The translations under genes were made by a program, and so were the position numbers. From Actinomycetota bacterium (GTDB taxonomy: Bacteria > Actinomycetota > Actinomycetes > Nanopelagicales > Nanopelagicaceae): a stretch of 7,544 bases of DNA. The stretch lies in the NCBI GenBank assembly GCA_009701945.1, contig WLJF01000031.1, positions 1 to 7,544 of the forward strand. Reading direction: 5' to 3'. The notes under the pieces were generated by a model. It made no database searches and had not been told where the DNA came from. It saw nothing but the letters and a program-made list of their open reading frames with translations. Positions 1 through 5,947 of this stretch are shown here, piece by piece. The stretch's first letter is position 1; every line of letters starts with the position of its first letter.

Positions 1-3
1 AAA

Positions 4-19
4 CCACTACTTATGGAAG
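4..19. promoter_or_regulatory. Candidate NrdR box (distal copy)
   Basis: This 16-bp site reads CCACTACTTATGGAAG and matches the NrdR box consensus (acaCTAyATATwGtgt) at its left half and core (CACTAC-TAT-G), with a degraded right end. Its centre lies 31 bp, about three helical turns, from the better site at 35-50, which is the usual spacing of paired NrdR boxes. It would sit downstream of the -10-like element at 53-58 for a leftward transcript. Alone it would be unconvincing; the pairing supports it. Confidence 0.5.
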
Positions 20-34
20 TTTTTGCGTCTTCGA

Positions 35-50
35 CCCCTACATATAGTGG
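35..50. promoter_or_regulatory. Candidate NrdR box (proximal copy)
   Basis: The sequence CCCCTACATATAGTGG contains CTACATATAGTG, a near-exact match to the core of the NrdR operator. NrdR is the ATP/dATP-sensing zinc-ribbon repressor of ribonucleotide reductase genes. In actinobacteria nrdR and nrdJ often lie next to lexA, so a leftward nrd operon beginning just outside the left edge is the simplest explanation. The controlled gene is not visible, so its identity is inferred. Confidence 0.6.
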
Positions 51-52
51 GA

Positions 53-58
53 ACTATA
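53..58 (-). promoter_or_regulatory. Possible -10 element for the leftward gene beyond the left edge
   Basis: On the minus strand this reads TATAGT, one mismatch from TATAAT. No good -35 is visible at 16-18 bp upstream. Transcription would start near position 46, inside the proximal NrdR-like box, so a bound repressor would block initiation. The call rests mainly on its position next to the box pair. Confidence 0.35.
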
Positions 59-119
59 AAGCATTTCTTGAGACTCTGCCTCTTGAGTAGGAAAATCTAC
101 TTCGTGTCGTGGCTGACCT

Positions 120-488
120 TTACTTGAGCGGGATACGTAGCTTCTGACCTGTTGCCACATCAACGCTAGCTAGTGAGTTGACCGAGATGATCTCAGAGAC
201 GAGTGAGCGCACATCCCGCGCACCTGCAAGGCGGTTGGCAAGGGACCAGACGGTATCTCCAGGGGCCACAGTCACGGTGATGAAGGATCCAGCCGCCTGA
301 GGTGCTGCATCTATGCCAGCCCCAGCCTTTGCGCTGACTACTGAACCAAGGACGATAGCGAGAGAGAGAACGACAAAGGTGCGAGCAAGGCGGCCACGAC
401 GATTAAGGGTAATCGTAGACGGATTGGCCAAAAAGCCTTGATTTACACTGACTTCAGAGCCATATGTAGATAGTGTCATTGTGCTCAT
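120..488 (-). CDS. SOS-linked LysM-domain membrane protein (Rv2719c/DivS-like position)
   Basis: A 122-residue protein with a cytoplasmic N-terminus of about 36 residues ending in a basic patch (NRRGRLAR, 29-36), one hydrophobic membrane helix at about 37-53, a short Ala/Gly linker, and a LysM domain at about 69-121 (starting FITVTVAPGDTVWSLA, ending GQKLRIPL). LysM binds the glycan strands of peptidoglycan, so the C-terminus should lie outside the membrane. No catalytic domain is visible. The ATG at 488 has an AGGAG ribosome site (plus-strand 498-502) nine bases upstream. The gene is divergent from lexA and shares its SOS boxes. In mycobacteria and corynebacteria the gene in this position (Rv2719c/ChiZ, DivS) is damage-induced and delays cell division; the same role here is inferred from position and architecture. 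Confidence 0.85.
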   Translation of the reverse strand: MSTMTLSTYGSEVSVNQGFLANPSTITLNRRGRLARTFVVLSLAIVLGSVVSAKAGAGIDAAPQAAGSFITVTVAPGDTVWSLANRLAGARDVRSLVSEIISVNSLASVDVATGQKLRIPLK

Positions 489-512
489 AGTTCTCAGCTC
501 CTGCTATGCCTT

Positions 513-530
513 AAACCTTGGGGAAGGTTT
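513..530. repeat. Perfect 7-bp stem, 4-nt loop hairpin in the LysM leader
   Basis: AAACCTT (513-519) and AAGGTTT (524-530) are perfect inverted repeats around a four-base loop (GGGG on plus, CCCC on minus). The element lies between the upstream SOS box (ending at 531 on this side) and the ribosome site of the LysM gene (498-502), so it may be in that gene's 5' untranslated leader or act as a DNA operator. No U-run follows on either strand, so it is not a typical terminator. Confidence 0.55.
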
Positions 531-546
531 TCGAACACTTGTTCGA
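531..546. promoter_or_regulatory. LexA-binding SOS box 1 (perfect palindrome)
   Basis: TCGAAC-ACTT-GTTCGA matches the actinobacterial SOS box (TCGAAC-N4-GTTCGA) with perfect arms. It lies 42 bp upstream of the LysM start and 90 bp upstream of the lexA start, so it most likely controls the LysM promoter directly and may assist lexA autoregulation. Confidence 0.92.
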
Positions 547-589
547 TAGGAAAACCATACAGCCCCCCACCGACATCTGCAAGAAATAT

Positions 590-605
590 TCGAACATTTG
601 TTTGA
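590..605. promoter_or_regulatory. LexA-binding SOS box 2 (one mismatch)
   Basis: TCGAAC-ATTT-GTTTGA differs from the perfect box at one base (C to T in the right arm). The symmetry extends outwards (ATTCGAAC..GTTTGAAT, 588-607). It lies 31 bp upstream of the lexA start codon, where LexA binding would block the lexA promoter, giving classical autoregulation. The centres of the two boxes are 59 bp apart. I could not place convincing -35/-10 hexamers for lexA. Confidence 0.85.
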
Positions 606-636
606 ATTTATCCCCAACCTGTGGAAGAATCTGCGT

Positions 637-1287
637 ATGGCCAAAAAAGAGACCCCATCAGCAGGTAAGGCTGAGCTCACCGCTCGCCAGATCACCATCC
701 TCGACTTCATCAAGACATCCACTGAATCCCAGGGCTATGCCCCCTCCATGCGTGAGATCGGTGAGGCAGCAGGGCTTAACTCCCCCGCATCCGTTAAATA
801 CCAGCTCGATATCTTGGAGGAGAAGGGCTTTATCCGCCGCGATGCCGACCGAGGTCGCGCGATGGAAGTTGTCCTTCCCGATTCAATGACTGGCGCTGGT
901 GCCCACACAGATAAGACTCGCTTTATTCCACTTGTTGGATCCATCGCAGCAGGTGTTCCTATTACCGCCGATCAACAGATTGAAGAGACTCTTCCTCTTC
1001 CTGAATCACTGGTTGGTAAGGGCGATCTCTTTATGCTCAAAGTAAAGGGTGAATCAATGATTAACGCCGCTATCTGCGATGGCGATTACGTTGTGCTACG
1101 TCAGCAGAAGGATGCTAACAATGGCGACATCGTTGCTGCGATGATCGATGGCGAAGCAACTGTGAAGACATTCTCACGCAAGGGTGGCCACATCTGGTTA
1201 CTACCTGCAAACGATGACTTTGCACCTATCGATGGTGACCAGTGTGAAGTGCTAGGAATTGTTACAGCGGTACTGCGCTCGCTCTAA
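637..1287 (+). CDS. lexA: LexA repressor, self-cleaving SOS regulator
   Basis: A 216-residue LexA, close to the usual length. The winged helix-turn-helix spans about 14-78 (LTARQITILDFI, then APSMREIGEAAGLNSPASVKYQL as the recognition region). The S24 peptidase domain follows: the Ala105-Gly106 cleavage bond in GSIAAGVPI, nucleophile Ser140 in KGESM, and general base Lys177 in EATVKTF. All self-cleavage residues are present. RecA filaments on damaged DNA trigger the cleavage and derepress SOS genes. The start is the ATG at 637, nine bases after GGAAG (623-627). A longer reading frame to a TTG at 598 would begin inside SOS box 2 and is rejected. The stop codon ends one base before that of the convergent gene, leaving no room for a terminator. 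Confidence 0.97.
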   Translation: MAKKETPSAGKAELTARQITILDFIKTSTESQGYAPSMREIGEAAGLNSPASVKYQLDILEEKGFIRRDADRGRAMEVVLPDSMTGAGAHTDKTRFIPLVGSIAAGVPITADQQIEETLPLPESLVGKGDLFMLKVKGESMINAAICDGDYVVLRQQKDANNGDIVAAMIDGEATVKTFSRKGGHIWLLPANDDFAPIDGDQCEVLGIVTAVLRSL

Positions 1288-1288
1288 C

Positions 1289-1669
1289 TTACTTCTTACC
1301 CTCAATATCTCTCAGTACCTGATGCATCTCTGATGCAATCTTCTTGAGCTCTTTTAACTCTTGATCTGCAATTGCACGAGCCTCTTTCGCTAGCTCAAAC
1401 TCACCAATAGATGCCTCATGGGTCTCTTGAATCATCTTCTCCACTGAGGCAGATGCAACCTGCTGTCCGACCATGATGATGGAGAGCAGTACCAACTGCA
1501 GAAAAGTCTGTGCAACCCAGGCCACGATGATCACAACATCACCTGACTTAATAGCTGCAGGCAATGAAATCAGGGCAAGGGCTGCAAAGATATACGCACA
1601 CCACATCGTTGAAACAAAGGATGTGATCTTCTGCGCCAGGCGGCGGTTAAATTCATTGATGCGATTCAT
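1289..1669 (-). CDS. Small two-helix membrane protein with C-terminal coiled coil, function unknown
   Basis: A 126-residue protein. After a short polar N-terminus come two hydrophobic helices at about 22-40 (MWCAYIFAALALISLPAAI) and 45-67 (VVIIVAWVAQTFLQLVLLSIIMV). A long charged amphipathic helix follows (about 72-123, rich in E, K, A and L), probably a cytoplasmic coiled coil. The shape resembles DUF1003-type or 'low-affinity iron permease'-annotated small proteins, but I cannot assign a family. It is the last gene of the mannoside operon: its ATG lies inside the end of the mannosidase gene (17-nt overlap), and its own ribosome site is weak (GAGAG about 13 bases upstream), so translational coupling is likely. 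No transport or enzymatic motif is visible. Confidence 0.8.
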   Translation of the reverse strand: MNRINEFNRRLAQKITSFVSTMWCAYIFAALALISLPAAIKSGDVVIIVAWVAQTFLQLVLLSIIMVGQQVASASVEKMIQETHEASIGEFELAKEARAIADQELKELKKIASEMHQVLRDIEGKK

Positions 1670-4103
1670 AGTTCAAAGATACTCTCTCATTCATCAAGCG
1701 ATTAAGGCTCCAGGTAATCTCTTCAATCTGTGATGCCACCTTCTTCGCATCTGCGGCGTTAGAGCAATCGATGGTGATATCGATTGATTCACCTGGCAGC
1801 AAAGTGATGCGCTCAGCCGATACTTCCACTCGATCTAGGGCTACTAGCTCAGGCAGTAGTGAGAGCTCATAGATAAAGCAGTTGGCTTCGATATGCACCT
1901 GCACTTGTTCACCCACCACACGCTCTTGGATATCAACGTTATGCGCACAGACCTCCACTACGGGAGCATCCAAGACGCGTCGCGCTGTGCGAATAGCACC
2001 GAGCTCTGCAATGAGATAGCCATCAATTGCAGAGATATCAGCGCTCTTAAAGAGCTCACTTAAGGCAAAGCTTGATTGCGAACGTGGCTCAAGTGAAACT
2101 TCGCGAGATGAGCTCTCCAGTACCTCACCGCTCTTGCCCACAAGGTGAACCTTTAACACATCACTCCATGCAGCGCTTGCGTCATTGATCAGAATGAGCT
2201 TTCGTTCAACTCCTGAAAAATGCAGCACCTGCGGTCTATATGCCTCGCGCATCGCATACCAAGAGAGTTTGCGCGAGGAGGCAGAATCAAGAACAGCCCA
2301 ACTGATGGCAGGCCACATATCGTTGTATTGCCAGAGCACAGATCCTGAACATGTTTCATATTGCGACCTAAAGTGCTTTAAACCCACCTCCACAGCACGT
2401 GCCTGCACAAGTTGAGCTGCAAAATACCAAGCAGGGCCTTGGGTAAATTCTTTACTAAATTCACGGACCAATCCCTTTGCCACTTTATCCATACCAAAGA
2501 ATGCTTTCTGATGTGTCGCTAAATCACTATCTGCTGAATCTAAATTCGATTTACCAATCGCCTTAGTCAGTGTGCGCCAGGAACCGGGTCCGTTATAACC
2601 AAACTCTGCTGAAAACGATGGTGAATACTCTTCATAGCGCTGGTAGCCAGTCTCATTCCAGACATCCCAGATGTGATTAGTTCCTGATGAAAAATCCTTC
2701 ACATCTTCTTTCACGGTAGAAAAAGGAGAGCCTGGAATATAGGGACGAGAACCATCAAAGGCGGCAAGGGATGCAGGCAAGGTATCGAGATAGAAATTAA
2801 GCCCCCATGGCTTTCCTGCCAGTGCTTCCTTCCATCCCCAATGCTGAAAGCCTTCAATACATTCATTTCCACCGCACCACATCACAAGGCTGGCATGTGA
2901 TCCCAAGCGAGTAATTGCCTGATGTGACTCTTCTTTTACTTCTGCAAACATGGCAGGAGTTTCAGGATATGCAGCGCAGGCAAAGAGGAAGTCTTGCCAG
3001 ACAATAATTCCTAATTCATCACACACGTCATAGAAATCATCTGATTCATAAATACCACCGCCCCACACGCGGATTGCATTGACTTCTACTGAGTAGAGAT
3101 CGGCAATCTTGTCCGCATACTGCTCTTTCGATACTCGATGCGGGAATGGGTCATCAGGAATCCAGTTCACTCCCTTGGCCCACACACGCTGGCCATTGAC
3201 ACAGATAGCAAACATCTGGCGATCACCGAAGTTGCTCTGGTCGAGTGAGACGTGTCTAAAGCCCACTCTCTTCACTACTTCATCAATCACATCACCTGCA
3301 GCGTTGAGAAGAGTTACCTCAACCGAATAGAGAGTTGCCTGCCCAAAGCCACGTGGGTGCCAGAGCTCAAAGCCCTCACAGGTAATGACTTCATCGCTAC
3401 CGAGAGTTGTCTTAACTCTCTTCTCTTTGCCATGGCCACTAATGACTACTTCAACAGTGGTTGCACTTCCACGTCCCACAGAGCGCACTCGTAACTGCGG
3501 AACACCATCAACCACATCACTAACGATTCCTACTTCATCAAGAATTCCTTCATCCCACTGTGTTAACCAAATGGGTTTCCAAATACCGCTTGTGACAGTG
3601 ATCGGACCCCAATCCCAACCAAAGCTGCATGCCATCTTTCTAAAGTAGTTATAGGGCATGTCATAGGGATTGGGATATGGACCCATCTCTTTCTCTCGCT
3701 TCAGCGCTTCAGGAAGAGGTGCCTTAAATTCCACCTTCAGATCCATTGCACCAGATGTGCTACCTGAAATATCAAGAACAAATGCGCGATGCATATTTTC
3801 AGTCTGCAGCTTCACGGCGCCATTGAGAGAGACTGTTGCCAAGGTATCAAGGCCATCGAATTTCAATTCATAGTTGCCGCCACCTGATTGGGCAGGAATC
3901 TGGGTTGAATACGCAGAATCTGCATTTCTAATCCACTCTTGTTCAGCCTCTGTGCCATCAATGCGGATATCGCCTATGACACCTGCAGCAATGAGATCTG
4001 TGTGGATAGAACCCGGAACAGTTGCCGGAAAAACCTTGTGGCCTTGCGGTGTTTCTATGGCGAGTGAGAATCCTTCTGTAACGCTGCGCCTAACAACCTT
4101 CAT
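1653..4103 (-). CDS. Beta-mannosidase, glycoside hydrolase family 2
   Basis: An 816-residue GH2 enzyme of normal length for bacterial beta-mannosidases, releasing terminal beta-linked mannose. It has an N-terminal sugar-binding-type domain (about 1-180, with FGWDWGP at 161-167), an immunoglobulin-like domain (about 185-285), a TIM barrel (about 290-620) and C-terminal beta domains (about 625-790). The acid/base is Glu414 in MWCGGNE, and the nucleophile is Glu500 in SFSAEFGYN. Other family signatures are NAIRVWGGGIYE (342-353) and WQYND (591-595). FGWDWGP and WCGGNE favour mannosidase over beta-galactosidase or glucuronidase. There is no signal peptide, so it acts in the cytoplasm on imported oligosaccharides. 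The start ATG shares one base with the stop of the upstream isomerase (TAATG), so the two are translationally coupled. Confidence 0.93.
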   Translation of the reverse strand: MKVVRRSVTEGFSLAIETPQGHKVFPATVPGSIHTDLIAAGVIGDIRIDGTEAEQEWIRNADSAYSTQIPAQSGGGNYELKFDGLDTLATVSLNGAVKLQTENMHRAFVLDISGSTSGAMDLKVEFKAPLPEALKREKEMGPYPNPYDMPYNYFRKMACSFGWDWGPITVTSGIWKPIWLTQWDEGILDEVGIVSDVVDGVPQLRVRSVGRGSATTVEVVISGHGKEKRVKTTLGSDEVITCEGFELWHPRGFGQATLYSVEVTLLNAAGDVIDEVVKRVGFRHVSLDQSNFGDRQMFAICVNGQRVWAKGVNWIPDDPFPHRVSKEQYADKIADLYSVEVNAIRVWGGGIYESDDFYDVCDELGIIVWQDFLFACAAYPETPAMFAEVKEESHQAITRLGSHASLVMWCGGNECIEGFQHWGWKEALAGKPWGLNFYLDTLPASLAAFDGSRPYIPGSPFSTVKEDVKDFSSGTNHIWDVWNETGYQRYEEYSPSFSAEFGYNGPGSWRTLTKAIGKSNLDSADSDLATHQKAFFGMDKVAKGLVREFSKEFTQGPAWYFAAQLVQARAVEVGLKHFRSQYETCSGSVLWQYNDMWPAISWAVLDSASSRKLSWYAMREAYRPQVLHFSGVERKLILINDASAAWSDVLKVHLVGKSGEVLESSSREVSLEPRSQSSFALSELFKSADISAIDGYLIAELGAIRTARRVLDAPVVEVCAHNVDIQERVVGEQVQVHIEANCFIYELSLLPELVALDRVEVSAERITLLPGESIDITIDCSNAADAKKVASQIEEITWSLNRLMNERVSLNYESHQ

Positions 4104-4447
4104 TAGTTACGGCCGAAATCATCCTCAAGGCGCACGATGTCATCTTCGCCAAAGTATGTGCCGGTCTGCACCTCAATAAATGTCACACCGTTTGATTCAG
4201 GTGCTGCCATGCGATGTGCAACGCCGATTGCAATATCTACTGATTCACCTGCCTGCATCGTCTTTGTCACGCCATCGATAGTGACAAGAGCTGGCCCTTG
4301 TGTAATAAACCAGTGCTCTGCGCGCTTCTCATGTGTTTGATAGGAAAGGCGTGCACCAGCTTTGACGGTGATCTCTTTGACCTGAGAAAAGGCATTGGTA
4401 TGAAGGACTCGATAGCTGCCCCATGGACGTTCGGAATATTCCAACAC
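4103..4447 (-). CDS. Stand-alone mannose-6-phosphate isomerase-type cupin (type II PMI domain)
   Basis: A 114-residue single cupin resembling the C-terminal isomerase domain of bifunctional ManC/AlgA, without the guanylyltransferase part. It should interconvert mannose 6-phosphate and fructose 6-phosphate. Signatures are RPWGSYRVL (7-15), LSYQTHEKRAEHWFITQG (34-51), an AGESVDIAIGVAHRM cupin motif with His78, and IEVQTG (91-96). The third His of the usual HxHRxEHW metal motif is Lys41; the remaining probable ligands are His39, Glu44 or His45, and His78. The start is placed at a GTG at 4447, one base after the kinase stop and six bases after AAAGGGG. An in-frame TTG at 4498 would overlap the kinase by 50 bases and add a tail unlike the family. 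Other sugar-isomerase cupins such as lyxose isomerase are possible, but the mannose context argues for PMI. Confidence 0.82.
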   Translation of the reverse strand: MLEYSERPWGSYRVLHTNAFSQVKEITVKAGARLSYQTHEKRAEHWFITQGPALVTIDGVTKTMQAGESVDIAIGVAHRMAAPESNGVTFIEVQTGTYFGEDDIVRLEDDFGRN

Positions 4448-4448
4448 C

Positions 4449-5354
4449 TTATGCCCCTTTCTCTTGTGGAATGAATCCAACCAAACCAGCGCCAACAAGT
4501 CCTGAATCTTTGCCGAGTGTTGCCTTCTTTAACGCCACAGCGCCTGGAAAATTCAATCTTTTCATCTCTTTCTCAAAGTACTTCACCAAAATCGGCCAGT
4601 AGACATCATCAGCGCTCATGACTCCCCCGCCCACCACAATGGTGTCAAGATCCATCAGAGCCACAGCGTTCAAAAGCCCAAGCGCAAGCACAGCAGCGCC
4701 CTTCTCTATTGCAGCAACTGCCTTCGCATCACCCTTGCGCGCAGCATCTGCAACATCTTCAAATTTATCGACACCAAAATCTTTCGCCATATTGGTTCCA
4801 CTTGCATATGCCTCAACACATCCGTGTTGATCACAAGCACAGAGCGTTCCGTCCTTCACAACAACTGCATGTCCTATATATCCAGCATTGCCTGTGCGCC
4901 CCACATGGAATTCGCCATTTAAAACAACTCCGCCACCAATTCCTGTTGAGACAACGATGCCCATCAAGTTTGTGGCACCACGGCCTGCACCCAAGACAAA
5001 CTCTGCATAGGCAAGTGCGCTGGCATCCCCAATGATGCGCACCGATGAAAGCCCTGACACTTCTTTAACAAAATCAACGAGTGAGAAATCAACCCAGGCA
5101 GCAATGTTGACGGGATTAATCGTCCCCTTTGCATTATCAATAGGACCTGCAGATCCAATACCTGCGCCCACTACAGAAACACCATCTGTTGCCATCACTG
5201 ACGTAATTGCTGCGGCAAGGGATGCATTGAGTTCTTGAATGGAGTCCACCTTCGAACTCACATCGATGCGGGCAAGCACCTGCCCATCGCGAGCAATAAG
5301 GCCCACTGCCACCTTCGTTGCCCCGACATCAATTGCCAGCGATGCTTGCTTCAT
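4449..5354 (-). CDS. ROK-family sugar kinase, probable mannokinase
   Basis: A 301-residue ROK kinase of typical length. It shows the N-terminal phosphate loop (LAIDVGATKVAVG, 6-18), catalytic Asp110 in IIGDASALAYAEF, the glycine-rich STGIGGGVV (136-144), and the ROK zinc site His162 plus Cys172, Cys174 and Cys179 (CACDQHGCVEAYASG). A second glycine loop is at 240-245 (VVGGGV). Two positions differ from common glucokinases: the Glu of AGEIGH is Tyr159 (AGYIGH), and the Asn before the catalytic Asp is Gly109. As first gene of an operon with a mannose-6-phosphate isomerase and a beta-mannosidase, the likely substrate is mannose. Glucose, fructose or N-acetylmannosamine cannot be excluded. The mRNA is probably leaderless or nearly so, because the -10 lies nine bases before the ATG and no ribosome site is seen. 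Confidence 0.88.
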   Translation of the reverse strand: MKQASLAIDVGATKVAVGLIARDGQVLARIDVSSKVDSIQELNASLAAAITSVMATDGVSVVGAGIGSAGPIDNAKGTINPVNIAAWVDFSLVDFVKEVSGLSSVRIIGDASALAYAEFVLGAGRGATNLMGIVVSTGIGGGVVLNGEFHVGRTGNAGYIGHAVVVKDGTLCACDQHGCVEAYASGTNMAKDFGVDKFEDVADAARKGDAKAVAAIEKGAAVLALGLLNAVALMDLDTIVVGGGVMSADDVYWPILVKYFEKEMKRLNFPGAVALKKATLGKDSGLVGAGLVGFIPQEKGA

Positions 5355-5362
5355 AGAGTTGA

Positions 5363-5390
5363 AATAGTACTCATCGATGCAATTACTATT
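5363..5390. promoter_or_regulatory. Divergent promoter region with mirror-image -10 elements
   Basis: AATAGTA (5363-5369) and TACTATT (5384-5390) are a perfect 7-bp inverted repeat 14 bp apart. Read outwards each gives TACTAT as a -10 hexamer. The rightward one (5384-5389) ends six bases before the GTG at 5396, and the leftward one (5369-5364) ends nine bases before the ATG at 5354. Both transcripts would be leaderless or nearly so, which fits the absence of ribosome sites. TTGAAA at 5359-5364 is a possible but widely spaced (19 bp) rightward -35. The palindrome CATCGATG (5372-5379) between them is a candidate operator. Confidence 0.6.
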
Positions 5391-5395
5391 GCTCC

Positions 5396-5947
5396 GTGCC
5401 TAAAGACCCATCCCGCGAGGCCCACTTCCCCGCTATTGAAAAGCGCTATGGGGAGAAGATGTCCTACTGGTTTAAGGTAATGAAAGAGATCAGGGACGAG
5501 AAATACCCCCAGCAGATTGCTCACTTGAGAGAGAATTACGGCTTCTCTCAAGCCCATGCCAACGCACTCGTGATGTATTCACGTGGCTCCACATCATCAA
5601 GGCGCCATGACACCCCAGCTGAGTTCTATAAGACAATCGATCCCAAGCAGGCCACCACCATGCGCAAGATCTTTAAAACTATTCAGACAAAATACCCAAA
5701 GACGGAACTTGTCATCGCCTGGAACCAACCGATGATAAAGCTTGGAGATGACTACATCTTCGGTGCATCAGCATCGAAAAACCACATCACTATCGCGCCA
5801 TGGAGCACCGACGTCCTTGATGCATTCCGCGACAAAATGGATCACTTAAAGCTCAATAAGAAGACCATTGTGATTCCCAGTGACTGGAAGGTCGAGGAGA
5901 AGTTGATCCTTGACATGGTCAAGGCAAGGATTGCAGAGACTAAATGA
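5396..5947 (+). CDS. DUF4287-DUF1801 two-domain protein
   Basis: A 183-residue soluble protein. Residues about 5-65 resemble DUF4287 (FPAIEKRYGEKMSYWFKVM, then LRENYGFSQAHANALVMY). Residues about 73-178 resemble DUF1801/YdhG-like (FYKTIDPKQATTMRKIF, ELVIAWNQPMIKLGDDYIFG, KNHITIAPW). This fusion is found in many bacteria, and no biochemical role is established to my knowledge. Despite occasional database names linking DUF1801 to iron or frataxin-like folds, nothing here shows an active site. It begins at a GTG with no ribosome site, six bases downstream of a -10 element, so the message is probably leaderless. The stop overlaps the start of the next gene by four bases (ATGA), which indicates co-expression with the amidotransferase. 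Confidence 0.85.
   Translation: MPKDPSREAHFPAIEKRYGEKMSYWFKVMKEIRDEKYPQQIAHLRENYGFSQAHANALVMYSRGSTSSRRHDTPAEFYKTIDPKQATTMRKIFKTIQTKYPKTELVIAWNQPMIKLGDDYIFGASASKNHITIAPWSTDVLDAFRDKMDHLKLNKKTIVIPSDWKVEEKLILDMVKARIAETK

Noticed and set aside
66..87. Direct repeat TCTTGAG (66-72 and 81-87)
   Set aside because: Only seven bases with two copies 15 bp apart; it matches no operator I know and could arise by chance.
598..636. N-terminal extension of LexA from a TTG at 598 (13 extra residues)
   Set aside because: The TTG lies inside SOS box 2 and has no ribosome site; the ATG at 637 has GGAAG nine bases upstream and gives the normal LexA N-terminus.
518..889. Plus-strand open frame overlapping SOS boxes and the lexA start
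   Set aside because: It is out of frame with lexA, covers both operators and has a composition unlike a real protein.
2185..3873. Several plus-strand open frames opposite the mannosidase
   Set aside because: They are shadows of the 816-residue gene, with no family resemblance or ribosome sites.
4448..4498. Longer cupin isomerase starting at a TTG at 4498
   Set aside because: It would overlap the kinase by 50 bases and add a 17-residue tail unlike the family; the GTG at 4447 has AAAGGGG in front and follows the kinase stop by one base.
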